Virus record (IMG/VR): IMGVR_UViG_3300004369_000100
Span: 1 to 29,120 of that record
DNA length: 29,120 nucleotides
Direction: 5' to 3' (one strand)
Origin: a virus
A program made the translations under genes and the position numbers. The notes beneath the pieces are model-generated. The model did not search any database. It was given only the letters and a program-made list of their open reading frames with translations, and was not told where the DNA came from. Of the stretch, positions 1 to 9,857 are shown piece by piece (within the stretch, counting starts at the first letter, position 1; the number at the start of each line of letters is the position of its first letter).

Positions 1-516
1 AAGTATCTAGGATCTTTCATCCCGTCTAATACTTATACGGACTATTCAGAATTATTTTCTGAAGAAATTTTTTTGTTAAAAAACATATTCAATGTGGCCT
101 CATATTTGAGTTCAAGTTCAAGCGCTAAAATTTTGCTGTCTAATTCATCTAATGATCAATTGGTGTCTTTCAACGAATCCGGAAGCCAAATTAATCTAAA
201 CGAAGGTGATTTTTACATAGACGTTGGGTCCGGTATTAAGGTCGCGCTTGAGGATGACGTGCAAAGTTATGATGACGATGAAGGAATCTTTATTCGCATT
301 GCATCTGGAGCACAATCGAGTTTTTATGATTACGTTTCTACAGCGCATTCAAACGACAGCCTAATTGATGTATTTGTCGTTACTGACAATGAAATAAACG
401 GTGATTTCCTTAGGGGTCAATACGCTGAGGCTGCAATAGACCTAGGTAGCGGCAATTTTGAGCTATACTCACTTAACGTAAACTACGAGCCAACTGATTT
501 AGACCACTCTAAGTAA
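1..516 (+). CDS. C-terminal part of an unidentified, probably virion-associated protein (partial)
   Basis: The frame is open from the first base of the window to a TAA at 514-516, so at least 171 residues of a longer protein are present and its start lies outside. A TTG at 73 could be read as a start, but nothing supports it because the frame continues upstream without a stop. The visible part is acidic and rich in Ser, Asp and Asn, with alternating hydrophobic residues suggesting beta structure, and it shows no signal peptide, membrane segment or enzyme motif. It directly precedes a promoter-like box and the ejection-protein-like genes, which suggests a structural or tail-associated role. 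That is inference from position only. Confidence 0.6.
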   Translation, partial: KYLGSFIPSNTYTDYSELFSEEIFLLKNIFNVASYLSSSSSAKILLSNSSNDQLVSFNESGSQINLNEGDFYIDVGSGIKVALEDDVQSYDDDEGIFIRIASGAQSSFYDYVSTAHSNDSLIDVFVVTDNEINGDFLRGQYAEAAIDLGSGNFELYSLNVNYEPTDLDHSK

Positions 517-523
517 TAATCAT

Positions 524-531
524 TATATTTG
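524..531 (+). promoter_or_regulatory. Bacteroidota-type -7 promoter box (TATATTTG)
   Basis: TATATTTG matches the Bacteroidota -7 consensus TAnnTTTG. It ends five bases before the ATG at 537, so transcription would start almost at the start codon and give a leaderless or nearly leaderless mRNA. No clear TTTG -33 box is seen. A near-identical box lies at 12610-12617. Confidence 0.55.
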
Positions 532-536
532 CAATT

Positions 537-1472
537 ATGGATCCACTCACTATAGCCTTAATTCTTTCGGGAACAAAACTTCTTACTGAAACTGGTCAGG
601 GCATTAGTTTAAAAAGTAGAGCTAAAAAACAAAGAGAGCAGGGAGAGCAAATCGCTCAGGATGCCATGGACAGGCTTGACAAGCTTAATTTTGAGGTTGG
701 GCCTCAGTTTGGCGTCACTCAAGAAACGCGTGATTTGGCTGAACTTCAGATGCGTCAAGGCGCTGAAGCAATCGAAAATCTTAGAAATCAAAACCTTGCC
801 TTGGCTCAACAAGCTATTGCATCAGGCGTGCAAGATCCAACAAGATCTGGTCAAACGATTGCAAATATTGCCCCAGCTCTTGCCCAACAGCTAGAACAGT
901 CAGAATTGACTGCCGCTATGCAGTCTACAGAAGCAAAGCAAAAGGTTGCAGACTTGGCTGAACAGTATTCTAAAGCAAACATCTTAAGGGAGCAGGGTGT
1001 AATGGACCTGAATATTCAATCCGATAGAGCGCTACAGGAGCAGATAAGAAGAGAGGGTATGCAGGCTGCAGGTTTGGGCTTTGCTTCGGAGGGACAGGGT
1101 GTTGGTCAGATGATTAACGCCCCAGCAACTGGCATTGACACTGGAATATCGGCGTATAATTTGATGATTAAGAAAAATGGTGGCATGCTTAACGATCAGA
1201 TATATGTAACTGGAGGCGAGTTCAACCACGACACTAATAAGAAGGCTTTGGTTGATGAGGAAACTGGGGAGAAAGAGGCTGAGCTGACTGGTAATGAGGC
1301 GGTTCTCAATCCAGAGCAGACAGAGAGCACAATGGCTGCATTTAAGATGCTTAAGCAAGCTGTTGCAAAGATGGAGAACCCGCCCGAAGAACTTCTTGCG
1401 GCCTTGGAAAAGATGAGCCACTTCGATGAGCCTCAATTCCAAGTTCCTCAAATGGAAATTGAAATAGAGTAA
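537..1472 (+). CDS. Putative internal virion / ejection protein (311 aa)
   Basis: The protein starts with a short hydrophobic stretch (residues 3-16, PLTIALILSGTKLL). A long Gln/Glu/Ala-rich helical region (about 25-180) follows and is likely coiled coil. The C-terminal part (about 205-275) holds a Gly-rich segment around GGEFNHDTNKKALVDEE and TGNEAVLNPEQ, a type of motif that I recall from virion proteins of other phages, where its function is unknown. Size and position before two longer virion-like genes resemble the T7 gp14-gp15-gp16 internal core cluster, but I see no direct similarity to gp14. Its TAA overlaps the ATG of the next gene by one base, indicating translational coupling. The promoter-like box at 524-531 leaves almost no leader, so this may be the first gene of a transcription unit. 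The functional call is inference. Confidence 0.55.
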   Translation: MDPLTIALILSGTKLLTETGQGISLKSRAKKQREQGEQIAQDAMDRLDKLNFEVGPQFGVTQETRDLAELQMRQGAEAIENLRNQNLALAQQAIASGVQDPTRSGQTIANIAPALAQQLEQSELTAAMQSTEAKQKVADLAEQYSKANILREQGVMDLNIQSDRALQEQIRREGMQAAGLGFASEGQGVGQMINAPATGIDTGISAYNLMIKKNGGMLNDQIYVTGGEFNHDTNKKALVDEETGEKEAELTGNEAVLNPEQTESTMAAFKMLKQAVAKMENPPEELLAALEKMSHFDEPQFQVPQMEIEIE

Positions 1473-3166
1473 TGCCAGTAGCATATACAACCGGACTATC
1501 AATTACGACCGGAGCCGACTTTAAGCAGACACTTGCTACGCTTGATCAGCAAAAGAAAATGATGGCCGAACAACAAAAGGCTATTGTTGATCAAATGAAT
1601 TCTCGTCAAAAAGCAGCTGACAAAATGCTTTCCGAGACTGAGGGTTACGACGTATCAAAGCTTATCCCTCCATTGCGCCAGCATTTCAAGGATTACTACA
1701 ATCAGAAGCTGCAAGAAATAAACAACTTTGCTATTGACGACCCCGTCGCTGCACGCAGAGCTGTACAGGATATTGCAAACTGGTTCAACACTTATGCCGC
1801 ACACAACAGCGATGAGGTTCAAAGCAGTAGAGAGACGTACAATAAAGTTGCTACTGATGCGGCGTCTGCGGCCAAGTTTAACGATCAGCTTCCAGTTTAT
1901 ATGCAGTCTGCTGCATCTCCTCAATCTATGATTCAGGCTCAACAGGCCTTTGAGGGTACAAACATTGTCACTCAAATGGGGGCTGACGGAACCGTCATGT
2001 ATAAGTCTATCGATCCAGAAACTGGGGAACCAACTGGTGATTGGTCAGATATCACTAGCTGGGACGCTTGGGCCAACCCAGCCACCTTCACCGTTCCAAC
2101 ACAGGCACGCTATGGCAAGAGTGCTATTCAGATTGGTGAAGGAACAGTCAGGGATTCAGTTAAAGCCTTTAACAAGGATACTTGGAGTCGAGATGAGGCT
2201 TATAGAGTTGCTCGCGGTATTGTTAATGGTGGTATTGACAACGAAGACTCTGCTGCGGCGCGGGCTTGGGCTGTGGTAAACCTGTTTACAGACGCAATGA
2301 GAGACAATGAGTCATTGGTAACATCTTATATTCAGGGGGATATCAACAACGAAGCCTATAAGCTTAACTCTCAATACATTTCAGACATCAACGAGGAGCT
2401 TGTTAAGCAGATGGCAGAATCGTCTAGATTCATTGTTGAGGAAGACGAAGCGAAGAAGACTGGAGCGGAAAAAGACGCTGATATATATAGATCAGACTTT
2501 GACAGCCGTCAAACATTTGTATTAGATTCTCTTGAATATCTCAGAAGCGGGGAGCTCATGGAGACCGACGAAGACGGAGTTCTTGTGCCTATCAATAACT
2601 TTGAGATGTACGGAGGCGTTAACGGCAGCTCATATGTTTTATCTGCGCTTGACAAAAAGGGGGAAACAGTCGTTATTGATAACCCACGGGCTGGTGAGGA
2701 AAACAGAAGGCTTTCTGACCTTAACGAACGGTATGACGCTATAAAGGATAAAAGTTCTTCAGAGGCTCAATCACTCATGCGTCAAATTGATCAGCTCACA
2801 TACTCTCTCGGAGATATGGCTCTTGAGCCGGTACAGTTTGAGATTCAACCCAAAGAGATTGGCTTCCTTCCAAATGGAAAAGTTGTACTTATGGACCTTT
2901 CGGTTAAGAAGACTGGATCACAATACGATAAGGTCAAGACTATTATTCTTGATCAACAAAGAGACAGAGAGGCAGTGCAAACCATTTTGCAATCTATTAG
3001 AAGGACATATAGAGACCCTAACATTACTCTTGAGGGGTTACAGTCTGGAATTGTATTTGGCCCACAGGCAGAGCGGGAAAACGCCGTGAACGATGCTGTC
3101 AATCAAGTAGAACAGGCCACTCAACAAGGCGGGTTGTTTGATAATTATGGTCAAGAAGAGGAATAA
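1472..3166 (+). CDS. Putative internal virion protein, unknown family (564 aa)
   Basis: I do not recognise the family. The first ~150 residues are helical and rich in Gln, Lys and Ala, including a coiled-coil-like stretch at about 25-55. The middle is mixed alpha/beta, and the C-terminus is acidic (ends GQEEE). There is no signal peptide or membrane segment. The start overlaps the stop of the preceding gene (TAATG), and the stop is immediately followed by the ATG of the 1639-residue gene. Being locked between a gp14-like and a gp16-like gene suggests it is the middle member of an internal-core or ejection set, analogous in position to T7 gp15. That role is inferred from gene order only. Confidence 0.55.
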   Translation: MPVAYTTGLSITTGADFKQTLATLDQQKKMMAEQQKAIVDQMNSRQKAADKMLSETEGYDVSKLIPPLRQHFKDYYNQKLQEINNFAIDDPVAARRAVQDIANWFNTYAAHNSDEVQSSRETYNKVATDAASAAKFNDQLPVYMQSAASPQSMIQAQQAFEGTNIVTQMGADGTVMYKSIDPETGEPTGDWSDITSWDAWANPATFTVPTQARYGKSAIQIGEGTVRDSVKAFNKDTWSRDEAYRVARGIVNGGIDNEDSAAARAWAVVNLFTDAMRDNESLVTSYIQGDINNEAYKLNSQYISDINEELVKQMAESSRFIVEEDEAKKTGAEKDADIYRSDFDSRQTFVLDSLEYLRSGELMETDEDGVLVPINNFEMYGGVNGSSYVLSALDKKGETVVIDNPRAGEENRRLSDLNERYDAIKDKSSSEAQSLMRQIDQLTYSLGDMALEPVQFEIQPKEIGFLPNGKVVLMDLSVKKTGSQYDKVKTIILDQQRDREAVQTILQSIRRTYRDPNITLEGLQSGIVFGPQAERENAVNDAVNQVEQATQQGGLFDNYGQEEE

Positions 3167-6100
3167 ATGACTGATCCAACAAAGACTCAAAAACCTAACA
3201 AGGCTCATCAGCAGCTTTATCAGGGACTAACAGAAAAAGGCTTATACACAAAGTCTTATGAGGATTTCACTATTCAATTCTCTATGCCTAAGGCACAAAA
3301 GTCCCTGTATGATGGGTTGGTGTCTCAGGGGCTGTACACGAAGAGTGCTGATGATTTCTACGCTCAGTTCTTCGACGTAAAAAAAAAAGAAAAAGCCGAA
3401 CTGCCTCCGCAACAAGTCTCGGCGCCAGTTTCGGAAGTGGCTTCTACGGTTTCTACCTCAGGTACAGTTCCGCAGCAGGCAGTCGCGAGTGGAGATTCGG
3501 ATTCTCCTACAGTAACGCAGTCTGAAGGGAGGATCTTTGATGACGTAACCGTTGAAGGTACTGAGACTCAGTACCTTGACGGGGACTTTGGCGATCTTGT
3601 AAACAGGATGGGAAGGATTGGCGATGTCTTTGACGACATGGCCAGAGCTTGGGGGCAAGGTCAAGCCACTGGTGAGATGGTGGCTATCCCGTATTCTATT
3701 GCCGTAGGTGATTTGGCCGTTAGCGATGAGGTAATTAATCAGCTTGTTAATGACGTAAATAGATACGACGACAAGATGAGAACCATTGGGAGATCCGATG
3801 AGACAGAGTCTTTTTATGCCACAATGGATGAAAATGGTGGAGGGGCGTGGGGTTGGCTTGCTGCTACGGCTAAGCACCCTCAAGCTATGGCTGAGGTTCT
3901 GCTGAGCTCTTCATCAGGAATGATTAATACAACATCAGCAACCAATGCTCTTGCCATACTTACTGGTGGTACCGCAGGTGGAGCAGCAGTCGGATTGGCT
4001 GGCGGTCCACTGGCTCCCGTCACCGCTCCAGCCGGTGCGACTGTAGGTGCGGTTACTAGTTTGCCATTTGCTTTTGGTGCTGCAGGAGCAACGGTTGAGG
4101 TTGCCAGCTCTTTTGTAGATTTCTTAAAGGAAGAAATTGGAGATAAAGAATTTACATACGAGAATGTGGCTCCCATTCTAAAGGATGAGAACAAGCTTAG
4201 AGAGCTAAGGAAGAGATCTGCTGTTCGTGGTGGAACAATATTTGCTGTTGATGCTTTTGGCGGGGCCGTTCTTTCGAAAGGAGCCAAGGCCATGAAGCAA
4301 GCTGGCAGATCTGGAATTACTACTGTTGGTGTTACGGCTACTGGTGAGGCGGCTACTGGATTTGGCGGTGAGATGAGCGCTCAGGTGCTGTCTGGCCAAG
4401 AGCCAAGTATTGTAGAGGGCTTGATGGAGGCTGGTCCCGGAGTGGTTCAAACTCCATTCACTCTAGCAAGCGCTGGCGTTCAGGACGTCATGGAGGGTAA
4501 GCCACGTCCAGTTGAGGGTAAGCAAGAGCAGCAAAACGTCATCGATCAGCTAAACACTGAGGCCCCCAAGGGTGAGTACAAAGTAAATGGAGGTGCCGTC
4601 ACAAGAAAGACACTTATGGAGTTGCTTGCTGATGTGACAGACGAGGAGATGGGGAGCATTAACATAGAAATCAAAAACGACCAAGAGGTTCAAGCATTGC
4701 TTGAAGAGCGCGGTCGTAAGTATCAGATTTCCAAGGACATACCGTCTGAGTTCTCTGAGCAGGACAGGAGGCTACTGATCAACCTTGAATACGAAAGACA
4801 GCAGCTTGAGGGTAAGACCACGGCTACGGCTAAGCGAAGACTTAAGAACGTAGAGGCCCAGATCGAAACAATCAATGCCAGATACGATGAGCAAATAACT
4901 GCTTCTACTGAGGCAGTTGAATCACCATCTGTATCGGAGCAGCTGAACAGAATTGTAGTGATGGAGGATGGTACGCGTGGCGAACTCAGAAGAGACAGGG
5001 AATACGGGGACAGGGTTGTCATTGAGACTGACGACCGCATTATTGATCTCGGCAATGCTGCCGAGGTTATGGACAAACCAATATCAGAACTTAACCTTGC
5101 AGAGGATAAAGCTGGCGTTGAGGTCACTCCTGACGGAACTCTTATATATGATGGTAATGAGTATGGGATTCAACGTGACATTCCTACTCGCGGCATTGAA
5201 TATGATGATAGTGGAAATGTCACTCGCGTATCACTTAAGGACGCTGAGGGCAAAACCATTATGCTTGAAGGGCAAGATGCACAAGACGCTGCATATCAAA
5301 TTCTTCTGGACCAAGCTCAGACCCCAGAGCAAGAGCAAGCAGTAAACGAAGCACTAGAACAAGACGAAGAATTTAAAAGAGACCATGATGAATACGTCAG
5401 AAAAAAGCAACAAGAACTCTTTGGACAACCTACAGAAGCTACGCCAGTTGCCAAGGAGCAAGCAGCTCAAGTATCTGAGCAAGCACCTCCGCAACCTGCC
5501 CCAGAACCAGTCTCCCCAGTAAGAGCTGGACCCGTTGAAAACCCTAAGGCTCACAGGGAGGCCCTTGAAAGGGAGGGTGTATATGTAAAGGGCAAGGGGC
5601 TAAAAAGTAAGCTTGATGGTATCCGCCGCAGATTCTTTTCTGCTCGCGGCTTTATGCCGCGCAGTATGTTCCGCGACAGAGAGCAGAGAGAAGCTAACAT
5701 TGCCAAGTCTGCTAACGTGGCGCAGCAGCATATTCGTGAGTTCAACAGGCTACTCAAGAGATTCAAGGGTGACGAAGATGTATTGCTTGCGGACTTCGAT
5801 GACGCCTTGCGCGGAGGAGAGGGACTGAATCGTTTACCCGAGGAGTTTGCTGGACTGGCTCAGGAGATGAGAAATCAAATCGACAAGCTTTCTATCGACC
5901 TCATCAATCTTGGCGTTGTTCCAGACTCACAGATAGACAACGTGATTTCAAACCTTGGTGAGTACTTGACTAGATCTTATGAAGTATTTACCAATAAGAA
6001 CTGGAAGAATCAGGTTGGGCAGGAGAAAATAAACGCTGCTAAAAATGTAATCAGGGAGCGTGAGCGAGCTCAAGCGGGCATCGATTATCTTGATGCAACC

Positions 6101-8086
6101 AAAAACCCACAGGGGCTTGACGCAGAGGCATACCTCGAGTCAGTTGTTAATGGGTACGTTGACAAGTACCTCAGCCCCGATGACGCCAAGGCTTTTGTTA
6201 CTGCCGCTAGCGATAGCAAGAACACCAACATCCTTAAGGAACGTAAAGACATACCCAAGGAGATTCGTGCTTTGATGGGTGAGTACACCGACCCAGCACA
6301 GAACTTTGCGGCCTCTGTTCTCAAGATGACGCAAACTGCAGAGTCTGCTAGGTTCCTCAACAAGGTCAAAGAGAATGGGAAGGGTGTGTTCTTGTTTGAA
6401 AAACCGAACGGTCCGTTCACTGCACAAATAGCTTCTGAAAACAGCGAGGCTATGTCTCCGCTCAACGGATTGTACACCACGCCAGAGATAGCCAATGAGT
6501 TCAACAAGGCTGGGGAGCAGATGACATCGTTTATGCAGACCTACATGAAAGCTATAGGTACTGTCAAGTGGGCCAAGACTATTGGGTCTGTTGCAACACA
6601 CTCTAAGAACGTAGTCGGTAACCTCGGATTTATGTGGGCTAATGGACATACCGATCTCACCCAGATGAATACCGCATATAAAGCGCTTAAAGCTGACTTG
6701 GCCGGAGGGTCTAAGGAATGGCAGGCTCGCATGAATAGATATGTGGAGCTTGGTATTGTGAAGCAGAGTGCAGCAATTGGGGAGATAAGAGATATGTTCA
6801 AGGACGCCAACATGGACGACGCCCTCGCTAATCGCATGAATGATAAGAACCTTAGCGTCAAGGATAAGGCCTTGAGAAAGGCTCGTGTTGGGGCAAAGAA
6901 AATTGAAGACCTGTATCAAGCGGAGGATGACTTCTTCAAGATTGTTGCGTTTGAAAACGAGAGCAACAGATATTCTGAGGCTATGTTCGGCAAGACACCA
7001 GATCAACTCAACGAACAGGAGAGGGCTGAGCTAGACGGATATGTGGCTGAGCTGGTGAAGAATACATACCCTACATACAGCAGAGTTCCTGAAGCCGTGC
7101 AGATGATTCGCAGATTCCCGATCATGGGGAACTTTGTATCGTTCCAAGCGGAATCATATAGGGTTGCATGGAACACTATGGCTCAGGCTAAGGCTGAGAT
7201 GGCGTCAGACAATCCAAAGATTAGAGCAATCGGCGCGAAACGCATGGCTGGTGCGACCACATACGTCGGAATGAAGAACGCAATCACTGGGATGGCTGGA
7301 TCTACTGTTGGAGCTGGTATCATGGGCGCAGCTGGTGAGCTTCTTGACAACGAACAAGAACAGCAAAGACAGGAAGACTTGAGAATGTTCATGGCTCCTT
7401 GGAGCCAGAACTCTAAGATTATACCATACGATCTTCAAGATGGTAAGTTCTCATACATAGACTTCTCATCTTCAGACCCTTACGGGCACTTCGACAAGAT
7501 CGGTAATGCCTTTATGAGAGGCGAGGATGGTATTGACTCATTTGCTACTGGACTGTTCACCGTGATAGAGCCATTCGTTGGGGAAGAAATCCTGACTAGA
7601 AGGCTTGTGAACGTCAGCAGAAACGTGAACGACTACGGCAAGCCCATATACAATCCAGAATCACCACAGGCTCAGCAGATTCAGGACGTCATGTCTTATA
7701 TGTACGAGGTTGTAGAGCCCGGAACAATCACGTCATTACGTAAGGTGTATGACAGTGGTGGCGAACCAGAAGAAATTATAGGTCAGCTCACTGGGTTTAA
7801 ACCATACCACGTTGATGTGAACCAACAGCTTGGATTCCAGATGGTTAAGTTCAAAGAAAGACTGTCAGACGCCAACTCCCTGAAGTACAGTGACGAGAAC
7901 CAAGCTTACGAGGCTAATAAGTCTATACAGCAGGAGATGCACGAATATGCTATGGCGGCGAACAGACTTGGCGTAAGTAAGGGTGACATCATCGCTACCA
8001 TGAGGCAGTACGCTAGGGTTAGCGAGCGTCAAGCAGAGGGCATCTTCGCTGGAGTATACAAACCACTAACCCCACCAAAACCATAA
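3167..8086 (+). CDS. Large virion/ejection protein with polyvalent-protein-like region (1639 aa)
   Basis: The N-terminus carries two copies of a ~26-residue repeat (about 13-38 and 43-68, each with LY-GL---GLYTKS--DF--QF). Such repeats are familiar at the start of large phage virion proteins. A Pro/Ser/Gln linker follows. A Gly/Ala-rich hydrophobic region (about 258-315) could insert into membrane. Acidic and coiled-coil stretches follow, and then a region around 1040-1160 that resembles the 'large polyvalent protein-associated' domain LPD38, with VKWAKTIGSVATHSKNVVGN in place of the usual NPxTHxRN signature. A second small-residue hydrophobic patch lies at about 1358-1393. No lysozyme, transglycosylase or protease catalytic motif was recognised. 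Length, position after two smaller internal-type genes and hydrophobic patches fit a T7 gp16-like ejection protein that forms a channel for DNA entry. That is inference. Confidence 0.65.
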   Translation: MTDPTKTQKPNKAHQQLYQGLTEKGLYTKSYEDFTIQFSMPKAQKSLYDGLVSQGLYTKSADDFYAQFFDVKKKEKAELPPQQVSAPVSEVASTVSTSGTVPQQAVASGDSDSPTVTQSEGRIFDDVTVEGTETQYLDGDFGDLVNRMGRIGDVFDDMARAWGQGQATGEMVAIPYSIAVGDLAVSDEVINQLVNDVNRYDDKMRTIGRSDETESFYATMDENGGGAWGWLAATAKHPQAMAEVLLSSSSGMINTTSATNALAILTGGTAGGAAVGLAGGPLAPVTAPAGATVGAVTSLPFAFGAAGATVEVASSFVDFLKEEIGDKEFTYENVAPILKDENKLRELRKRSAVRGGTIFAVDAFGGAVLSKGAKAMKQAGRSGITTVGVTATGEAATGFGGEMSAQVLSGQEPSIVEGLMEAGPGVVQTPFTLASAGVQDVMEGKPRPVEGKQEQQNVIDQLNTEAPKGEYKVNGGAVTRKTLMELLADVTDEEMGSINIEIKNDQEVQALLEERGRKYQISKDIPSEFSEQDRRLLINLEYERQQLEGKTTATAKRRLKNVEAQIETINARYDEQITASTEAVESPSVSEQLNRIVVMEDGTRGELRRDREYGDRVVIETDDRIIDLGNAAEVMDKPISELNLAEDKAGVEVTPDGTLIYDGNEYGIQRDIPTRGIEYDDSGNVTRVSLKDAEGKTIMLEGQDAQDAAYQILLDQAQTPEQEQAVNEALEQDEEFKRDHDEYVRKKQQELFGQPTEATPVAKEQAAQVSEQAPPQPAPEPVSPVRAGPVENPKAHREALEREGVYVKGKGLKSKLDGIRRRFFSARGFMPRSMFRDREQREANIAKSANVAQQHIREFNRLLKRFKGDEDVLLADFDDALRGGEGLNRLPEEFAGLAQEMRNQIDKLSIDLINLGVVPDSQIDNVISNLGEYLTRSYEVFTNKNWKNQVGQEKINAAKNVIRERERAQAGIDYLDATKNPQGLDAEAYLESVVNGYVDKYLSPDDAKAFVTAASDSKNTNILKERKDIPKEIRALMGEYTDPAQNFAASVLKMTQTAESARFLNKVKENGKGVFLFEKPNGPFTAQIASENSEAMSPLNGLYTTPEIANEFNKAGEQMTSFMQTYMKAIGTVKWAKTIGSVATHSKNVVGNLGFMWANGHTDLTQMNTAYKALKADLAGGSKEWQARMNRYVELGIVKQSAAIGEIRDMFKDANMDDALANRMNDKNLSVKDKALRKARVGAKKIEDLYQAEDDFFKIVAFENESNRYSEAMFGKTPDQLNEQERAELDGYVAELVKNTYPTYSRVPEAVQMIRRFPIMGNFVSFQAESYRVAWNTMAQAKAEMASDNPKIRAIGAKRMAGATTYVGMKNAITGMAGSTVGAGIMGAAGELLDNEQEQQRQEDLRMFMAPWSQNSKIIPYDLQDGKFSYIDFSSSDPYGHFDKIGNAFMRGEDGIDSFATGLFTVIEPFVGEEILTRRLVNVSRNVNDYGKPIYNPESPQAQQIQDVMSYMYEVVEPGTITSLRKVYDSGGEPEEIIGQLTGFKPYHVDVNQQLGFQMVKFKERLSDANSLKYSDENQAYEANKSIQQEMHEYAMAANRLGVSKGDIIATMRQYARVSERQAEGIFAGVYKPLTPPKP

Positions 8087-8088
8087 CA

Positions 8089-8526
8089 ATGGAGGAAAAG
8101 AAGATCAAAGACACTAATTTAGGTAGGTGGTTAAAGGATAAAGCCCCTAACGTCTTAGACGTAGTAGGTGATCTCCTTCCAGATCAGGGGGCGTTGGGTG
8201 TAGTCAAGAACTTGATTGTCAGGGAATACCCCGACATAGACCCAGAAGAAGTCAGGGCAAAGCTTGACGCAGAGATAGCTTTTCAGAACAACGTTACAGA
8301 GAGATGGAAGGCTGATATGGGTGGTGATGTGAAGCTAGCTAAACTTATCAGGCCCGTTACACTTATAGTCCTTATGTCTATGTTTATGGTTACCATGGTA
8401 CTTGACAGCATGGATAATCTTCCATTTAGCGTTAAGGATTCATATGTATCTTTGTTGGAAATATTAATGCTAACATCATTTGGTGCATATTTTGCTGGTC
8501 GAACTATAGAAAAGTCTAGGAAATGA
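8089..8526 (+). CDS. Holin of the 3TM / GTA-holin type (145 aa)
   Basis: Residues ~25-45 form an amphipathic helix. The ERWKADM segment at 71-77 and the RP at 88-89 lead into a first membrane segment (about 90-107), and a second lies at about 120-137 ending GAYFAGRTIEKSRK. This order, with an E-RW-ADM stretch before RP and a C-terminal G-YF-GR-IEK, is typical of the 3TM holin family (the Pfam gene-transfer-agent-release holin type). Such holins make lesions in the inner membrane at the end of infection. The start lies two bases after the previous stop, and the TGA overlaps the next ATG (ATGA), so it is part of the late operon. No endolysin is recognisable nearby. Confidence 0.8.
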   Translation: MEEKKIKDTNLGRWLKDKAPNVLDVVGDLLPDQGALGVVKNLIVREYPDIDPEEVRAKLDAEIAFQNNVTERWKADMGGDVKLAKLIRPVTLIVLMSMFMVTMVLDSMDNLPFSVKDSYVSLLEILMLTSFGAYFAGRTIEKSRK

Positions 8527-9857
8527 GGGTAAGAAAATACCAAGGCGGAGGCAACATCAATGATTTATTGAGGATGCTTGAGCAGCAAGAGGTTCAGAAA
8601 GAATCTCAGAAAAGACTCCCGCCAGCATTTCCTATGGATACTGAGCCAGCATCTGCTTTATCTACTGGGGTCTCTATGAGGCCAGTAAAGTCTTTAGAAG
8701 ACGCTAATATGGATGCAAGTCTATCTGGCATGAGGACTCTGCATGGAAGAGATTACGAGCCGTTTGATCCATCTAAAACTCAAGGGATCAATCCAGTATA
8801 TCCATTAGGGGAACTTACTGGAGCTGGAGACATTAAGGGCATATTGGAGTCTATTAAAGAAGAAAGATTTGGAGAAGCAGCTTTGATAGCTGGTCTTGCT
8901 CTTACGCCAATACCCGTTGACACGGTAAAGAGATTGTACAATAGTATTGGCAGCTTCGTGAGGCCTAGCAACATGGATCTGGCAGAGAATATTATAGACA
9001 TCATAAAATTCAGGGGTGATCCAGCTGATTTGCTTAAAACATCTGGCATTTCTGGAGATATCTTCAATATGTCGCAAGAGGCTAGAAGTAAATTGGCGGA
9101 AGACCTTAGGGCTCTTGGAGAAACTGAAATTTATGACAATGCAGAGATAGGTCAGAAAATTATCGATGCTGGAGATGCTATCGAATCATACTCAAAATCA
9201 ATGCCAAGGCAAGATCTTCCTGAGTCTATTGGAAGCTTTAAAAAAGAAATGACTCAAGAGGACGTGGCGCAGGGGATTGTTATGAGATACACCACTGAAG
9301 ATGGTGGCTTTATGGAGCTTAGAAAATTCAACGATCCATTTGGTGATTATGAGGAGGTTTACGAGATGGATATATTTGCTAGGCCCTCTGATGGCCCTTC
9401 AATAGAAGCAGGTAAACTTTTAAAGACAGCGATTCAAGAAGTACCTAAAGGTGGAATCATGAGCTTTGAAGGATCATTGAGCACTGATTCCTATCCACTG
9501 GTCATGAAGTATGTTGAGTCAGGTAAGGCATCTATTGTTGATTCAAAGAATCTAATGTCTCTTAACGCAAGCGGAAAGAACCCAGTTCTTTTTTCAAGAA
9601 CATTTAATGTCGACAAGCAAGATGTTTTGGATATGTTTGATGCAGATCCAATGAAGCAAAGGGCGGCTTATTCTAGGTCAAAAGAGGCTATAGACGAAAA
9701 GCTAAAATCCTTCGGCTTGCCTAAGAGTCAGTTCGACCCGTTTCAAGGTATACTTATGCCACATCCAGTTATAAGGAAGGAAATACCTGTAGGTACCTAC
9801 TACATGGGTGGCTCCCTTAGGGCTAGCAAGAAGAAAAAATACGTAAGGGTGACATGA
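8523..9857 (+). CDS. Tandem paralogue 1 of 3, unknown phage protein (444 aa)
   Basis: First of three consecutive paralogues. The conserved N-terminus (about 1-105) begins MRVRKYQGGG, continues DLLRMLEQQEVQK and reaches SMRPVKSLEDANM, YEPFDP and ELTGAGDIKGI. Residues ~120-225 have diverged most. A conserved block near 300-345 reads PKGGIMSFEGSLSTDSYPL followed by a GKA. The C-terminus ends GTYYMGGSLRASKKKKYVRV. The order G-L at 300, then P-GG, S-DSYP and KY---GKA resembles the central strand-helix of GNAT acyltransferases, but the match is weak. There is no signal peptide or membrane segment. It overlaps the holin gene and the next paralogue by ATGA. A late, virion-associated or ejected protein is likely from position. 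Confidence 0.6.
   Translation: MRVRKYQGGGNINDLLRMLEQQEVQKESQKRLPPAFPMDTEPASALSTGVSMRPVKSLEDANMDASLSGMRTLHGRDYEPFDPSKTQGINPVYPLGELTGAGDIKGILESIKEERFGEAALIAGLALTPIPVDTVKRLYNSIGSFVRPSNMDLAENIIDIIKFRGDPADLLKTSGISGDIFNMSQEARSKLAEDLRALGETEIYDNAEIGQKIIDAGDAIESYSKSMPRQDLPESIGSFKKEMTQEDVAQGIVMRYTTEDGGFMELRKFNDPFGDYEEVYEMDIFARPSDGPSIEAGKLLKTAIQEVPKGGIMSFEGSLSTDSYPLVMKYVESGKASIVDSKNLMSLNASGKNPVLFSRTFNVDKQDVLDMFDADPMKQRAAYSRSKEAIDEKLKSFGLPKSQFDPFQGILMPHPVIRKEIPVGTYYMGGSLRASKKKKYVRVT

Noticed and set aside
6140-7006. Open frame of 288 codons on the minus strand inside the 1639-aa gene
   Set aside because: It lies wholly within a well-supported virion gene and its product looks random; a shadow frame.
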